From: Zygaena filipendulae
Lineage: Eukaryota; Arthropoda; Insecta; Lepidoptera; Zygaenidae
Length of the DNA: 64,000 nucleotides
Reading direction: 5' to 3'
Assembly: GCA_907165275.2 (NCBI GenBank)
Contig: CAJRBF020000003.1
Coordinates: 558,001-622,000 of the forward strand
Shown here: piece after piece, positions 40,313-50,272 of the stretch
Layout of the letters: every line of letters begins with the position of its first letter
Numbering within the stretch: position 1 is the stretch's first letter
Position numbers and translations under genes: made by a program
The notes under the pieces: generated by a model
Told to the model about the DNA's origin: nothing
Databases searched by the model: none
What the model saw: only the letters and a program-made list of their open reading frames with translations

Positions 40313-41411
40313 GTACTTCCGCGCCCTAAAGGACAAATTGGGGCGGAATCCTAGCGCACGCCCATATGGCAAGGGCGTGCGTTTCATCCCAAAGGACGAA
40401 TCGGAATACCGTCTGGTCCAGCGCTATCTAACGGCGCTGGAAAAGGAAGACCGGACGGTATCCTGGTTCGCGTACTCCCTTCCGGCGGATCAGAGTGTCA
40501 AGGTAGCAATAAGGGGGCTACCGATCGACACTGATCCGTCGGAAATTACCCAGGAGCTCGTAGCCATGGGCTACGAGCCGGAGTACGTCCGCCCCATCCG
40601 CGCCCGCGCCGGCAGGCCCGGTTGCATATATTATGCCCAGCTGCGCCGCACCCCGAACCTCACCCCGGGCATATACAGCGTCACAGAGATGCTGTGCATG
40701 CCCGGGATCAAAATCGACGCCTGGCGAGGCAAGCGCGGACCCGCGCAATGCCACCGGTGTCAGCAGTTCCGGCACTCGTCGTTCGGCTGCCACCGGAGGC
40801 TCGCGTGCGTCCGCTGCGGCGAGGAGCACGCCGCTGCCAACTGCCCCCGCCCCAAAGAGGAGCCCCCCACCTGCGTCAACTGCGGGGGGGCACACCCGGC
40901 CAACAGGGCGTCGTGCCCTGTCTTCAAGAGAGAAGCCCGAAATAAAAAGGCAGGCACGGTCGCCCTGTCCACCGGCCGACCTGTCGCCCCGCAAGTGGCG
41001 CAGGTGGCAGCGGAAGCCGGCGCCACCACTCTGATGGCGCCTGCGAACATCCCGAAGCGGCGTGCTCCGGGTGCGGCGGCCCCTCCTTCCTCTTCCGGCG
41101 TGAAGAGGAAGAGAAAGAGGGGCAAGAAGAAGAAGAAGGGGAGCAGGGAGGGGGCTGCTTCAGAGCCCCCGGCGGTGCCCACTGGTCCGGCCACCGCTCC
41201 TCCCCAACCCTCAACTGCAACGGCTCTCCCCGCTGCCCGCAGGCCCGGCGCTTCTAAGCCCCGGACCCCGGGAGCGGGCAAGAGCAATAAGCTCGTCGCC
41301 ATCGAGATGGTGATCGGCGTCCTCCAAGATGTGCTGGTGGCCATCAGGGACGACGCCGACCCCATCCAGGTCATCCTGAGCGGGATGTCCCGCATCCTGC
41401 AGCAGGTGTGA
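40313..41411 (+). pseudogene. Jockey gag (ORF1), C-terminal part
   Basis: Contains the PRE_C2HC domain (SARPYGKGVRFIPKDESEY, VKVAIRGLPIDTDPSEI) and three zinc knuckles (CHRCQQFRHSSFGCHRRLAC, CVRCGEEHAAANC, CVNCGGAHPANRASC), then a lysine-rich block (KRKRKRGKKKKKGS) and a Pro/Ala-rich tail. The N-terminal 450 residues present in copy 2 are missing. The frame is intact from the junction to the TGA at 41409-41411, which overlaps the start of ORF2 (GTGTGA). Confidence 0.88.
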
Positions 41412-44092
41412 CCTCGCTCAGGATGATTTACTGGAACGCCAACGGTCTTCGGGGCAAAACATCCGTCCTGAAGACCGTTCTGCGTGACCAGCGGATCGAC
41501 GTGGCGTTGATCTGCGAGACTCTCCTAAGGTCGGCGACTAACTTAAAAGTCGCCGGCTACCATGTCTATCGCCAGGACGAAGTCAGCCCTCAGGGCCAGG
41601 CCTATAGAGGGCTGGTAGTGCTAGTCAAGCGAGGAGTCGTCCACCAACCAGTTCCCGCCGTGCAGCTCTCGGCGCTCAGCGCCCTGGGCGTCGAGCTGTG
41701 CATCGCCGGCAACCCAACGCGGCTGTACGCTACGTACAAGCCGCCGCAGCTGAGATTCCAGCCAGGTGACATGCACACCCTGCTGGAATCCAACATCCCC
41801 ACTGCCGTTGCCGGCGATTTCAACTGCAAGCACACGGCGTGGAACTCGGCCCACGACTGCCCGAACGGCAGACGGCTCCTCCGCGACGCCGAGGCCCACG
41901 GCTATGAGGTCGAAGGGCCGGAAACTCCTACTCACTATCCGGCCCGGACGTCGTTCCAACCCGACGTCATCGACCTAATAGCCCACCGTGGGCTCCCCTG
42001 CCGGCCCTCTATAGAGGCCCTGCCCGAGGACATGGGCTCCGACCATGTCCCGGTCCTGGTCGTCCTGGCGAACATGCCACAGAGAGTCTCGCCACCAGCG
42101 CCGCGTCGATCGACCAACTGGAGACGGTTCTCCAGCTCGATGGCGACGAGCACCCCCTCGAGGCCCCTTGTCTCTCCGGGGGACGTTGAGCTTCTAGCTT
42201 CGGACATCACCGCCTGCATTCAAGGCGCCCTTGACACCTCCTCGCGCACCATGCCGACGGGGGGCAGGTTACCCCCGCTCCCCGCCGACATCAGGAACTT
42301 AATAGGCGAGAAGAGGCGCCTGCGCAGGCGGTGGCAGCAATGTCGCTGCCCACGGATGAAGACGGAGCTCAACGCCCTCACGGACAAGATAAAGGATGCC
42401 CTGAGGGAGCATGAAGCCGACGCATGGGAGAGGCGTATAGAGGCGGCAAGCGAGGACTGGACCAGTGTCCATCGCCTCTGCCGCCAACTCTCTGGCGCCC
42501 GCCCCCCGATCAGACCGCTTCAAGCGGACGACGGTACGCTGAGGTACCGCGCGGAAGACCGCGCGAGGATCCTCGCCGACCATCTCGAACGCCAGTTCCG
42601 CCCAAATCCCACCGACGACGTGGAGCACGTCGCAGCAGTGGAAGCCCAGCTTCGGGAGTATTTCGCAGCGCCGATGGCGCCGGAGGAGGACCCTGTCGTG
42701 TTCTCCCCAGGCGAGGTGCAGCGGATGACCCGAAAGCTGAAGCCGGGTAAGGCCCCGGGCGCAGACGGTATCACCAATGCAGCGCTGCGTCACCTGCCGT
42801 TTCGCTCTATAGCGGCGGTGACGCGCCTGTATAACGGTATCCTGCGCACGGGGCACTATCCCACTCTGTGGAAATCCGGCAGGGTCATCATGCTGCCCAA
42901 ACCGGGGAAGAATGTTGCCCTCCCCGGCAGCTATCGCCCCATCACGCTGCTGCCCACGCTCTCGAAGCTGTTCGAGCGGCTACTGCTGCGACGTATGTCA
43001 CCACACATTGCTCCCAGGAGGGAGCAATTTGGGTTCCGGGCGGAACACTCCACCACCCTCCAACTGTCAAGGGTGGTTCAGCATATGACGGTGGCCCTCA
43101 ACGAGAGGGCAACCACCGTCGCTGTCCTCCTTGACATGGAGAAGGCGTTCGATAGGGTCTGGCATGAGGGTCTTCTGCTGAAGCTATCGTCGTCCGCGCT
43201 TCCCCGGCGTATAGTCCGGGTGGTGGCGTCCTTCTTATCCGACCGCCGCTTCTGTGTGGCGGTCGAGGACGTCACCTCGACTGAGCGTCTGATCGGGGCT
43301 GGCGTGCCACAGGGCAGCTGCCTCTCCCCGGCCTGTTACTCCCGATACACCGACGACATCCCAGTGGGGGATGGGGTCGAGTTGGCTCTGTACGCCGATG
43401 ACGCGGCGTACTACACCTCCAACAAAAACTCGAAGTACGCCGCGCTCCGGCTGCAGCGTACGCTCGACCTCCTCCCGGACTGGCTCTCCAAGTGGAGATT
43501 GTCGGTCAATGTCGGGAAGACACAGGCCATATGCGTCGGCAACCTGAAACGCCCGCCGAATCCTCTCCGCCTCTACGGACAGGACATAGCGTGGTCCCCC
43601 CAGGTGAAATACCTGGGGGTCACGCTGGATCGTCGGCTCACGATGCAAACGCACGTGAGAAACGTCATCGCGAGCGCTCGCGCCGCGCGGTATCAGCTGC
43701 GCAGCGTGCTCGGCTCCCGGCTCCCTCTGAGGGTTAAGGTCGGGGTCTACAAGACCTACATTAGGCCCCGACTCACCTACGCCGCTCCGGCATGGTACGC
43801 ACTGCCATGTGCGTCCCTGCGCGCGAGCCTGCAATCGCAGCAAGCCGTGGCACTGCGTGCCGCTGCCGGAGCTCCGCGCTACGTGCGGAACTCCGTGATC
43901 CAGAGGGACCTGAGAGTCGAGCCGCTGGACGAGTTCGTCCAACGGCTCACCTCTCGGATGTTCGAGCGGGCGGATGCGTCGGACCACGAGCACATCCGTG
44001 GTCTGGCCCCCCTCCACGCCCGCCCACCCGAGGGGAGGCGATATCCGCGCGAGCTTATCGCTCGCGATGACGAGCCAACGCTGCCCACCTAG
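41408..44092 (+). CDS. Jockey ORF2: endonuclease and reverse transcriptase (copy 1)
   Basis: 894 residues, open throughout. The APE-type endonuclease occupies about 1-220 (IYWNANGLRG, ICETLL, GDFNCKHTAWNS, and the SDHVPVLV catalytic end). The reverse transcriptase occupies about 440-720 with KAPGADGITNAALRHLP, LPGSYRPITLLPTLSK, LLDMEKAFDRVW, GVPQGSCLSPACYSRYTDDI and the catalytic LALYADDAAYY. No RNase H follows, as usual in the Jockey clade. The first ATG is 15 bases in (41423), and a GTG overlaps the gag stop. Relative to copy 2 there are amino-acid changes throughout (roughly 95% identity by eye), with no stops, so this copy could be enzymatically competent. Confidence 0.93.
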   Translation: MTSLRMIYWNANGLRGKTSVLKTVLRDQRIDVALICETLLRSATNLKVAGYHVYRQDEVSPQGQAYRGLVVLVKRGVVHQPVPAVQLSALSALGVELCIAGNPTRLYATYKPPQLRFQPGDMHTLLESNIPTAVAGDFNCKHTAWNSAHDCPNGRRLLRDAEAHGYEVEGPETPTHYPARTSFQPDVIDLIAHRGLPCRPSIEALPEDMGSDHVPVLVVLANMPQRVSPPAPRRSTNWRRFSSSMATSTPSRPLVSPGDVELLASDITACIQGALDTSSRTMPTGGRLPPLPADIRNLIGEKRRLRRRWQQCRCPRMKTELNALTDKIKDALREHEADAWERRIEAASEDWTSVHRLCRQLSGARPPIRPLQADDGTLRYRAEDRARILADHLERQFRPNPTDDVEHVAAVEAQLREYFAAPMAPEEDPVVFSPGEVQRMTRKLKPGKAPGADGITNAALRHLPFRSIAAVTRLYNGILRTGHYPTLWKSGRVIMLPKPGKNVALPGSYRPITLLPTLSKLFERLLLRRMSPHIAPRREQFGFRAEHSTTLQLSRVVQHMTVALNERATTVAVLLDMEKAFDRVWHEGLLLKLSSSALPRRIVRVVASFLSDRRFCVAVEDVTSTERLIGAGVPQGSCLSPACYSRYTDDIPVGDGVELALYADDAAYYTSNKNSKYAALRLQRTLDLLPDWLSKWRLSVNVGKTQAICVGNLKRPPNPLRLYGQDIAWSPQVKYLGVTLDRRLTMQTHVRNVIASARAARYQLRSVLGSRLPLRVKVGVYKTYIRPRLTYAAPAWYALPCASLRASLQSQQAVALRAAAGAPRYVRNSVIQRDLRVEPLDEFVQRLTSRMFERADASDHEHIRGLAPLHARPPEGRRYPRELIARDDEPTLPT

Positions 44093-44110
44093 CTTGGCTG
44101 ACGGGGCCTG

Positions 44111-44275
44111 GACGCCGCCCTTACGGGCGGCGTCGGCCCCGTCCCGACGGTCCACGCGGTCCTTAGACCGCCCCCCAGTTCCTGTCCGTAGTGGCGGACA
44201 GCGCAGGATTACCCACTGCAGGGGGCTCTGCCCCGACGCAGTTACCTCTGCTGCCTCCCCTTCGGGGAGGCAGCA
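44111..44275 (+). other. Jockey 3' UTR stem-loops (copy 1)
   Basis: Two perfect hairpins: GACGCCGCCC-TTAC-GGGCGGCGTC (44111-44134), and TGCTGCCTCCCC-TTC-GGGGAGGCAGCA (44249-44275). Both recur in copy 2, the first with one arm shortened. They probably mark the RNA for the element's own reverse transcriptase. Confidence 0.75.
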
Positions 44276-44304
44276 AGAGAAGGCCCACGCAATTCACGAC
44301 TCGT

Positions 44305-44369
44305 GGCCCCGACGCAGACACCTCTGCTGCCTCCCCTTCGGGGAGGCAGCAAGAGAAGGCTCTTGTTGG
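44305..44369 (+). mobile_element. 65-bp tail of a third Jockey insertion
   Basis: Carries only the last part of the Jockey 3' UTR, including the TTC-loop hairpin, and ends ctcttgttgg. It is flanked by TTCACGACTCGT at 44293-44304 and 44370-44381, i.e. a complete target duplication around a severely 5'-truncated insertion. Confidence 0.85.
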
Positions 44370-44381
44370 TTCACGACTCGT

Positions 44382-46525
44382 CCGCTCCGGGTGATGTAAG
44401 GTGACGTAGGTAAGACAGCTGGAGTCGAATTCCTTGTTTCACGTGTTTCGACTGGATCACGGTTCGGTGAACTCGATCTCTTGCGTTCCGACGTGACGTC
44501 AGTGTCGCTCGTGCTTACGTCCTCTTCGTTAAGTAGGTAGGCAGGCTTGAGTCTATCCAGTGATATCACGGTTGTGCGTAGTGGTAACTGTATCTTGAAA
44601 TACTTCTCGTGACGTTGTAGAACTTGATAGGGTCCGTCATATGGCGGAGTCAATGGCGGTCTGACCGCGTCGTTTCGAACGAAAACGTGTGTACACGTAG
44701 CTAGGTTCTTGTGTACGAACGTAGGTCGTGACGTTGTGGCACGATTTGTGGGTATTAACGTTGCCATTGTTCGGCTTAGCCGTTGCACGTATTCTGCATC
44801 TTCGATTTTCGACTGTGTAGGTACGAAAAAATCGGACGGTATTCGTAGTGTTGCGCCGTAGGTCATCAGTGCAGGGCTGAGATTATCTTCTCGTAGTGCG
44901 GTGCGTAAACCAAATAGTACGGTGGGCAACTCGTCTACCCATGTTGTGGTTGCACCGCGCGCCATGAGAGCTGCCTTCATTGTACGATGAAGTCGTTCTA
45001 CTTTTCCGTTTGACTGGGCGTGATAACTTGTAGTGCGGATTCTAGATATACCCCATCTCTTCAGTAGTGTGTTGAATAGTGCTGACTCAAAATTTTGTGC
45101 TCTGTCTGTCGTAATTCTGAGCGGGACGCCAAATCGCACTATCCAGTTCTCGTAGAGGGCTTTTGCGACGCTTTCTGCGGTGATGTCTTGAACTGGAACA
45201 GCTTCCGGCCATCTGGTGCGTCTGTCTATTATGGTGACGCAAAACTTGAAATCGTGCGATAATCGTAGCGGTCCCACGACGTCTATGTGTATGTGTTCGA
45301 AACGTTGAGAAGGTGGAAACTCTGCCAGAGGAGTGACGACGTGACGATGTACCTTGCTGCGCTGACAGTCGATACATGCTTTGGCCCATGTTGCTACTTC
45401 TTTGTTCATAGCTGGCCAGAAAAATTTCGATGCTATCTGCTTCCGTGTGGTTCTTGCCCCGGGGTGACATAGCCCGTGTTGCGCTTTGAATGCGGCATAG
45501 CGGTATGTTTTAGGTAAATACGGACGGGGTGACGTAGTCGATAGCTCGCATGTGATTGGTCGGTCGAGTCCGGGAAGAGTTACTTCGGCGAATTTCAAGT
45601 TGGGTTGTTTCTTTAGATTTCTCAAGTCTTCGTCGTTGCTTTGGTCTATTGCAAGTTGGTTGTAGTCTATGACATTTGGGTTCTGGATGTCTTCGATTCG
45701 TGATAATGCGTCGGCGATTGGATTTTCTTCACCTTTGATGTACTTGATACTCGAACAAAATTGAGATATGAAATGTAGCTGCCGTTCTCGTCTCGGTGTG
45801 TCGCTACTACTGGCGGGTCTGCTGAGTGCGAAAGAGAGAGGCTTGTGATCGGTGAGTATAGTTACTTCGCAGCCTTCGATTAGTCTTCTGAAGTGTTTTA
45901 CAGCCATGTACATAGCTAATAATTCGCGATCGTACACGCTGTAGCGGCGTTGCGTAGGGCTCATTGACTTCGAGAAGAATGCTAATGGTTTCCAGTTGTT
46001 CTCAACCTTTTGTTGTAGTACTGCGCCTAAACTGTGATCCGAGGCGTCTGTCATTATAGCGAGTTTGCAACCGTGAACGGGGTAGCTTAACGTTGTTGCT
46101 TCGGTAATGCTTTGGCGGCATTTTTCAAAAGCTTCGTTCGCTTCCGGTGTCCATTCTATTGGCGTTTTGTCATTCTTTTTCTTGTTGTGAAGAAACTTGT
46201 TGAGTTCGTGTTGATGATCGGCTTGATGAGGTAGGCAATCTCGGTAAAAATTAAGCATGCCTAGGAAGCGTCGTAGTTCGACGATTGTCTTCGGTTTCAG
46301 ATACGAGGAAATTGCTTCGATGCGATCTATCGTAGGTTTGATACCACTGGCGGAGACTTCGTAGCCTAGGAAGTTTATAGTTTCAACTCCAAACTGGCAT
46401 TTGTCGACGTTGAGTGTGACGCCGTGTTTGTCGAGACGTTCTAAGACTTGATGGAGAAGCTTCTTATGGTTGTTTTCATCTTCAGAAAATAGGAGAATGT
46501 CGTCGACGAAACAGAAACAGTCTTC
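44382..46525 (-). pseudogene. Outer gypsy (copy O): RT end, RNase H, integrase
   Basis: From CTTC at 46522-46525, where the inner gypsy is inserted just after the catalytic-loop codons, the frame runs through HQADHQHELNKFL, RNase H (LAIMTDASDHSLGAVLQQK, TILTDHKPLSFAL, NPIADALSRI), the integrase zinc site (HGLCHPGARTTRKQIASKFF, CIDCQRSK), the core (DVVGPLRLSHDF, RITTDRAQNFESALF, E in NGKVERLHRT) and the C-terminal tail to SPYITRSGRVV, where the Jockey insertion begins. No stop or shift was seen. The RT region continues at 57546-57804. Sequence is about 99% identical to the inner copy at protein level. Confidence 0.9.
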
Positions 46526-47388
46526 TGTGGCGGAGGTATTACGAGCAGGTAGGTATTAAACTCACATTGATGTAGAAATGGAATTTTGGAAGTCATTTAT
46601 TGTTAAAAACTTAGCGCTATATATACAGAAAACCTTAAAACTAACAACCAATCAAAAACACAACATTAAATATTTACAACCAAACAACCAATGAGAAATC
46701 GTACATTAAATGGCGGACAGATTCGAGCGAGATGCTAGTTTCTAGAGTTTCATAGTCTCCTCTCGTCGCACACTCGCACCGCGCATGCGCGGGGTGCACG
46801 GCGCGGAGGACGCGGGCGGCGCGCGCGCAGGAGCTCAGTCCGCCGCGTCTCAAGCGCCAGTCGCCATCGATCGTTGAGAGCGCAAGGCCGCGCGTCTCGC
46901 GCCGGACCGCGAATCGTGGATGTGCGTGTGGTGCCGTACAGGTGTCTCCGACCGAGTAGTTCCATGGTGCTTGATGGTGTACAACAGCGTCGCAAGATCC
47001 AGGCGATTAAAAACGGCTCTTTTCAGAGCCACTCTTTCCATTTTGATGTACTGCCTGATCTTGCTTGCGTAGTTACTTCAGTGAGTGTGACCCAGGAACG
47101 TGACGTCGCTTGACTGTTCCTTCGAATCTCCAGCGAGGTCGTCTTTTTCAAGATTGCTCCTCGCACTGTCCGTGTCCTGTTTCTTTCTTGTGATTCGATA
47201 ATAAGGTGATTCCACTGTGTATGTTATTTCTCTCTTGCTCCTTCAACCTTCCTGATCCTTAATCCAATTCCCCGGTAAAGGTATGTTACGTACACGGTTT
47301 GGTAATGGTAGGTAGATGGAGGTAAACCGCTGTGAAGTATGTAAGTATTTTCGTAAGTATTTCTGTGCTCATGTGCAAGGTGTGCACA
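46526..47388 (-). repeat. 3' LTR of inner gypsy
   Basis: 863 bp. Compared with the 5' LTR it lacks 63 bp (the segment at about 57260-57324 of the other LTR, ttcctctgtctgg to acaagttg). Otherwise it is nearly identical. Confidence 0.92.
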
Positions 47389-47421
47389 GTATCCCCCTTC
47401 AAGCAAAGCGTACGGTTTTCT
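47389..47421 (-). other. End of gypsy pol and polypurine tract
   Basis: On the minus strand the last pol codons (KKTVRFA, stop 47399-47401) run into GAAGGGGGATAC, the purine tract that primes plus-strand synthesis, directly before the LTR at 47388. The codons just before lie on the other side of the Jockey insertion near 53168. Confidence 0.8.
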
Positions 47422-47432
47422 TCACGACTCGT

Positions 47433-47875
47433 GGATTGGCTACCGCTGCATCGAGTGTTCGTGTTCCATCCATCAAGTGCTCTCCTGCGATTTCGGCGAC
47501 GTAAGGTTGCTTACGTGCTCCGAACCGCGCCCGCCTTTCGTGCACAGTTCGTGCAGTGCTTCGCGCGGTACCAGGGAGCTGCAACTAAGTCTGCAAATTC
47601 GTGGTATCGTCGCAGCGGTGCTGTACGCTGCTGTGCGCGGAAGCGGCGGGGATTAACCATTGGTCGCGGCCCTCCGCGGCCTCCGTTCGAGCCCTCGCGT
47701 CCTAAGGAAGACGCAAACCAGCGACCGCCGCGCCCCGCTCCCGACAAAAATGTCGGGGTAGCGGGTCGCTGCCTGGTGCTGGTGTGCGTCTCCCTTATTC
47801 GGAGCGCACGCAGTCGGGGTTCCATCCCCCTCCTCCCCCCGGGTCGACCCTGTCTGCCACCTCGCACCAAAGCGG
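47433..47875 (+). promoter_or_regulatory. Jockey 5' UTR / probable internal promoter
   Basis: 443 bp between the 5' target duplication and the ORF1 ATG. GC-rich towards the ORF, without a TATA box. Full-length Jockey elements start transcription at their first base from an internal promoter, so the promoter should be here. No specific motif was identified. Confidence 0.5.
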
Positions 47876-50272
47876 ATGGCGGGCAGGGCTCCTTCTCGCG
47901 ACCCGCGTCTAACGCGGGAAGCGCCTCCCCCTCGCGTCGGCGATCACCCGCCGTCGCGCTCCGCGGCGACCCAGCCCGGGGGCAAGCGGCCGACGACTCA
48001 GTCGACCGCACGCACCCCCGAGCTGGTGTCTGCTCACACGGGCGCCACCGCGGCCCCGTCGTCCGCCCCGCGCGCTGCGGCGGCCAGGAGCGCAGGGCAC
48101 AGCATGCCCCCGCCCGTGACCGCCGCGCCGCGCCCGGTGCGGCCCGCCTTCCCGGGTGCTACCTCGCCCGGAACGGCAGCCCCCTCGCCTGGGGGCAGCG
48201 TGGTGCGGCCGGCGAAACCTAGTTCGCCGACCCCTCGCCCCGCTGCACCCAGGCCAAGGGCAGCACCGCCCTCCCGCTCCGCGCCCTCATCTCCCACGAG
48301 GGCCGGCTCGGAGCTCGGGCGATCGGTCCCCCCGCCGGTGCGCGCCCGCACCACGGAGGGGCCCAAGGAGCGTGGCTCCTCGCGCGCCGCCGAGACGACG
48401 GCGCATCCGGGGCCGGGGGCATCTAAGCATCCCCCCACCCCCGAAGCAGACGCCGGATCGGCGACGCCCGTGCGCACAAGCCGCGCGCCCACGGCCGCAT
48501 TGCTGCCCCCCCCGGACCAATTGCCTCTCCATCACCCGGAGATGTCCCCAAACGCCCACCTGGAGGTGGATATGCTCATCACCTCCAGGCTGAAGCAAAC
48601 GGGGCTCCTCTCCGGGGAGATGATGGAGGTAATGGCGCGCACGCTCCGCGAGCGCAGGCGCGCCCTGCTCGGCTCGCAAGAGAGCCTGGCCGGTAGGACT
48701 GCAGAGGAGGAGTTCCACGTGCAACTCGCGCGTAAGGCCCCTCTGCACCTACCGGCACTGGAAACCCCCCCTGCGGGGGCCGTACGCAGGCTGCGCGTCC
48801 CCGACTCCTCCGACGATGAGGAGCCGGGCAAGCGAGCCTGCCACAACCTGTCGCCCCCAGAGGGCGCTCTAAGCCTCCCCTCCCCCAGGCCGCAACGCGA
48901 GCCGCGAGCGCGTCCGCCCGCGGCCGCTAGACCGGAGAGCCCACCCAGGGACTCCCCTATGAGTCCCACTGAGCCTGAGGGCCCCCCACGCCCTACGTTC
49001 GCTGATGCCGTGCGGGCTGCGTCCCCACCGGCGACCGCTGCCGCGACGACGGACGCGCAGCCCGCCGCTCCAGCCGCGCCTGCCGGCGACGGCGCGGGAG
49101 CGGCGCGCAGGGGGGATAAACGCAGAAGCGTCTACCCCCCTCTAGTCGTGGAGAACCTGCCCGACTGGGCGCGCCACTTCCGCGCCCTCAAGGAGAAACT
49201 GGGGCGGACTCCCAGCGCACGCCCGTATGGTAAGGGCGTGCGCTTCATTCCAAAAGACGAAGCAGAATACCGTCTGGTCCAGCGCTACTTAACTGCGCTG
49301 GAGAAAGAGGACCGGACGGTGTCCTGGTTCGCCTATTCCCTCCCGGCGGATCGGAGTCTCAAGGTAGCCATTAGGGGGCTGCCAATCGACACTGATCCGT
49401 CGGAGATCACACGGGAGCTCGTAGCGATGGGCTACGAGCCGGAATATGTCCGCCCCATACGCGCCCGTGCCGGCAGGCCCGGCTGTATTTACTACGCCCA
49501 ACTTCGCCGCACCCCGAGCCTCACCCCGGGCATATATGACATCACAGAGATGTTGTGTATGCCCGGGATCAAGATCGACGCCTGGCGGGGCAAACGCGGA
49601 CCCGCGCAGTGCCACCGGTGTCAGCAGTTCCGGCACTCGTCGTTCGGCTGCCACCGGAGGCTCGCGTGCGTCCGCTGCGGTGAGGAGCACGCCGCTGCGG
49701 ATTGCCCCCGCCCCAAAGAGGAGCCCCCCACCTGCGTCAACTGCGGGGGGGCACACCCGGCCAACAGGGCGTCGTGCCCTGTCTTCAAAAGAGAAGCCAG
49801 GAACAAAAAGGCAGGCACGGTCGCCCTGTCTACCGGCCGACCTGTCGCCCCGCAAGTGGCGCAGGTGGCAGTGGAAGCCGGCGCCACCACTCTGATGGCA
49901 CCAGCAAACACCCCGAAGCGGCGTGCTCCGGGTGCGGCGGCCCCTCCTTCCTCTTCCGGCGTGAAGAGGAAGAGGAAGAGGGGCAAGAAGAAGAAGAAGG
50001 GGAGCGAGGAGGGGGCTGCTTCAGAGCCCCCGGCGGTGGCCACTGGTCCGGCCACCGTCCCTCCCCAACCCTCATCGGCAGCAGCTCTCCCCGCTGCCCG
50101 CAAGCCCGGCGCTTCCAAGCCCCGGACTCCGGGAGCGGGTAAGAGCAACAAGCTCGTCGCCATCGAGATGGTGATCGGCGTCCTCCAGGATGTGCTGGTG
50201 GCCATCAGGGACGACGCCGACCCCATCCAGGTCATCCTGAGCGGGATGTCCCGCATCCTGCAGCAGGTGTGA
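47876..50272 (+). CDS. Jockey gag-like ORF1 protein
   Basis: 798 residues, intact, ATG at 47876. The first 450 residues are low-complexity, rich in Pro, Ala, Arg and Ser, with a more ordered helical stretch at about 222-290 (MLITSRLKQTGLLSGEMMEV). A PRE_C2HC domain follows (PYGKGVRFIPKDEAEYRLVQ, LKVAIRGLPIDTDPSEI), then three CCHC-type zinc knuckles at about 575-640 and a lysine-rich block. The protein binds the element RNA. ORF1 ends with GTG TGA, the second codon overlapping the ORF2 frame by 4 bases, which points to coupled re-initiation. Confidence 0.92.
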   Translation: MAGRAPSRDPRLTREAPPPRVGDHPPSRSAATQPGGKRPTTQSTARTPELVSAHTGATAAPSSAPRAAAARSAGHSMPPPVTAAPRPVRPAFPGATSPGTAAPSPGGSVVRPAKPSSPTPRPAAPRPRAAPPSRSAPSSPTRAGSELGRSVPPPVRARTTEGPKERGSSRAAETTAHPGPGASKHPPTPEADAGSATPVRTSRAPTAALLPPPDQLPLHHPEMSPNAHLEVDMLITSRLKQTGLLSGEMMEVMARTLRERRRALLGSQESLAGRTAEEEFHVQLARKAPLHLPALETPPAGAVRRLRVPDSSDDEEPGKRACHNLSPPEGALSLPSPRPQREPRARPPAAARPESPPRDSPMSPTEPEGPPRPTFADAVRAASPPATAAATTDAQPAAPAAPAGDGAGAARRGDKRRSVYPPLVVENLPDWARHFRALKEKLGRTPSARPYGKGVRFIPKDEAEYRLVQRYLTALEKEDRTVSWFAYSLPADRSLKVAIRGLPIDTDPSEITRELVAMGYEPEYVRPIRARAGRPGCIYYAQLRRTPSLTPGIYDITEMLCMPGIKIDAWRGKRGPAQCHRCQQFRHSSFGCHRRLACVRCGEEHAAADCPRPKEEPPTCVNCGGAHPANRASCPVFKREARNKKAGTVALSTGRPVAPQVAQVAVEAGATTLMAPANTPKRRAPGAAAPPSSSGVKRKRKRGKKKKKGSEEGAASEPPAVATGPATVPPQPSSAAALPAARKPGASKPRTPGAGKSNKLVAIEMVIGVLQDVLVAIRDDADPIQVILSGMSRILQQV

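Larger units (their letters stand above)
40313..44292 (+). mobile_element. Jockey LINE copy 1, 5' truncated
   Basis: Matches 49170-53140 of the full-length copy at 47433-53156 but starts inside gag. It ends at ...aaggcccacgcaa, directly before TTCACGACTCGT (44293-44304). The 5' junction is with Polinton sequence, not with the gypsy that surrounds the 3' end, so a deletion or rearrangement removed the true 5' flank. Confidence 0.9.

Noticed and set aside
43235..44155. 306-codon antisense frame over Jockey copy 1
   Set aside because: Shadow of ORF2; no recognisable domain, and not matched by a full-length equivalent in copy 2.
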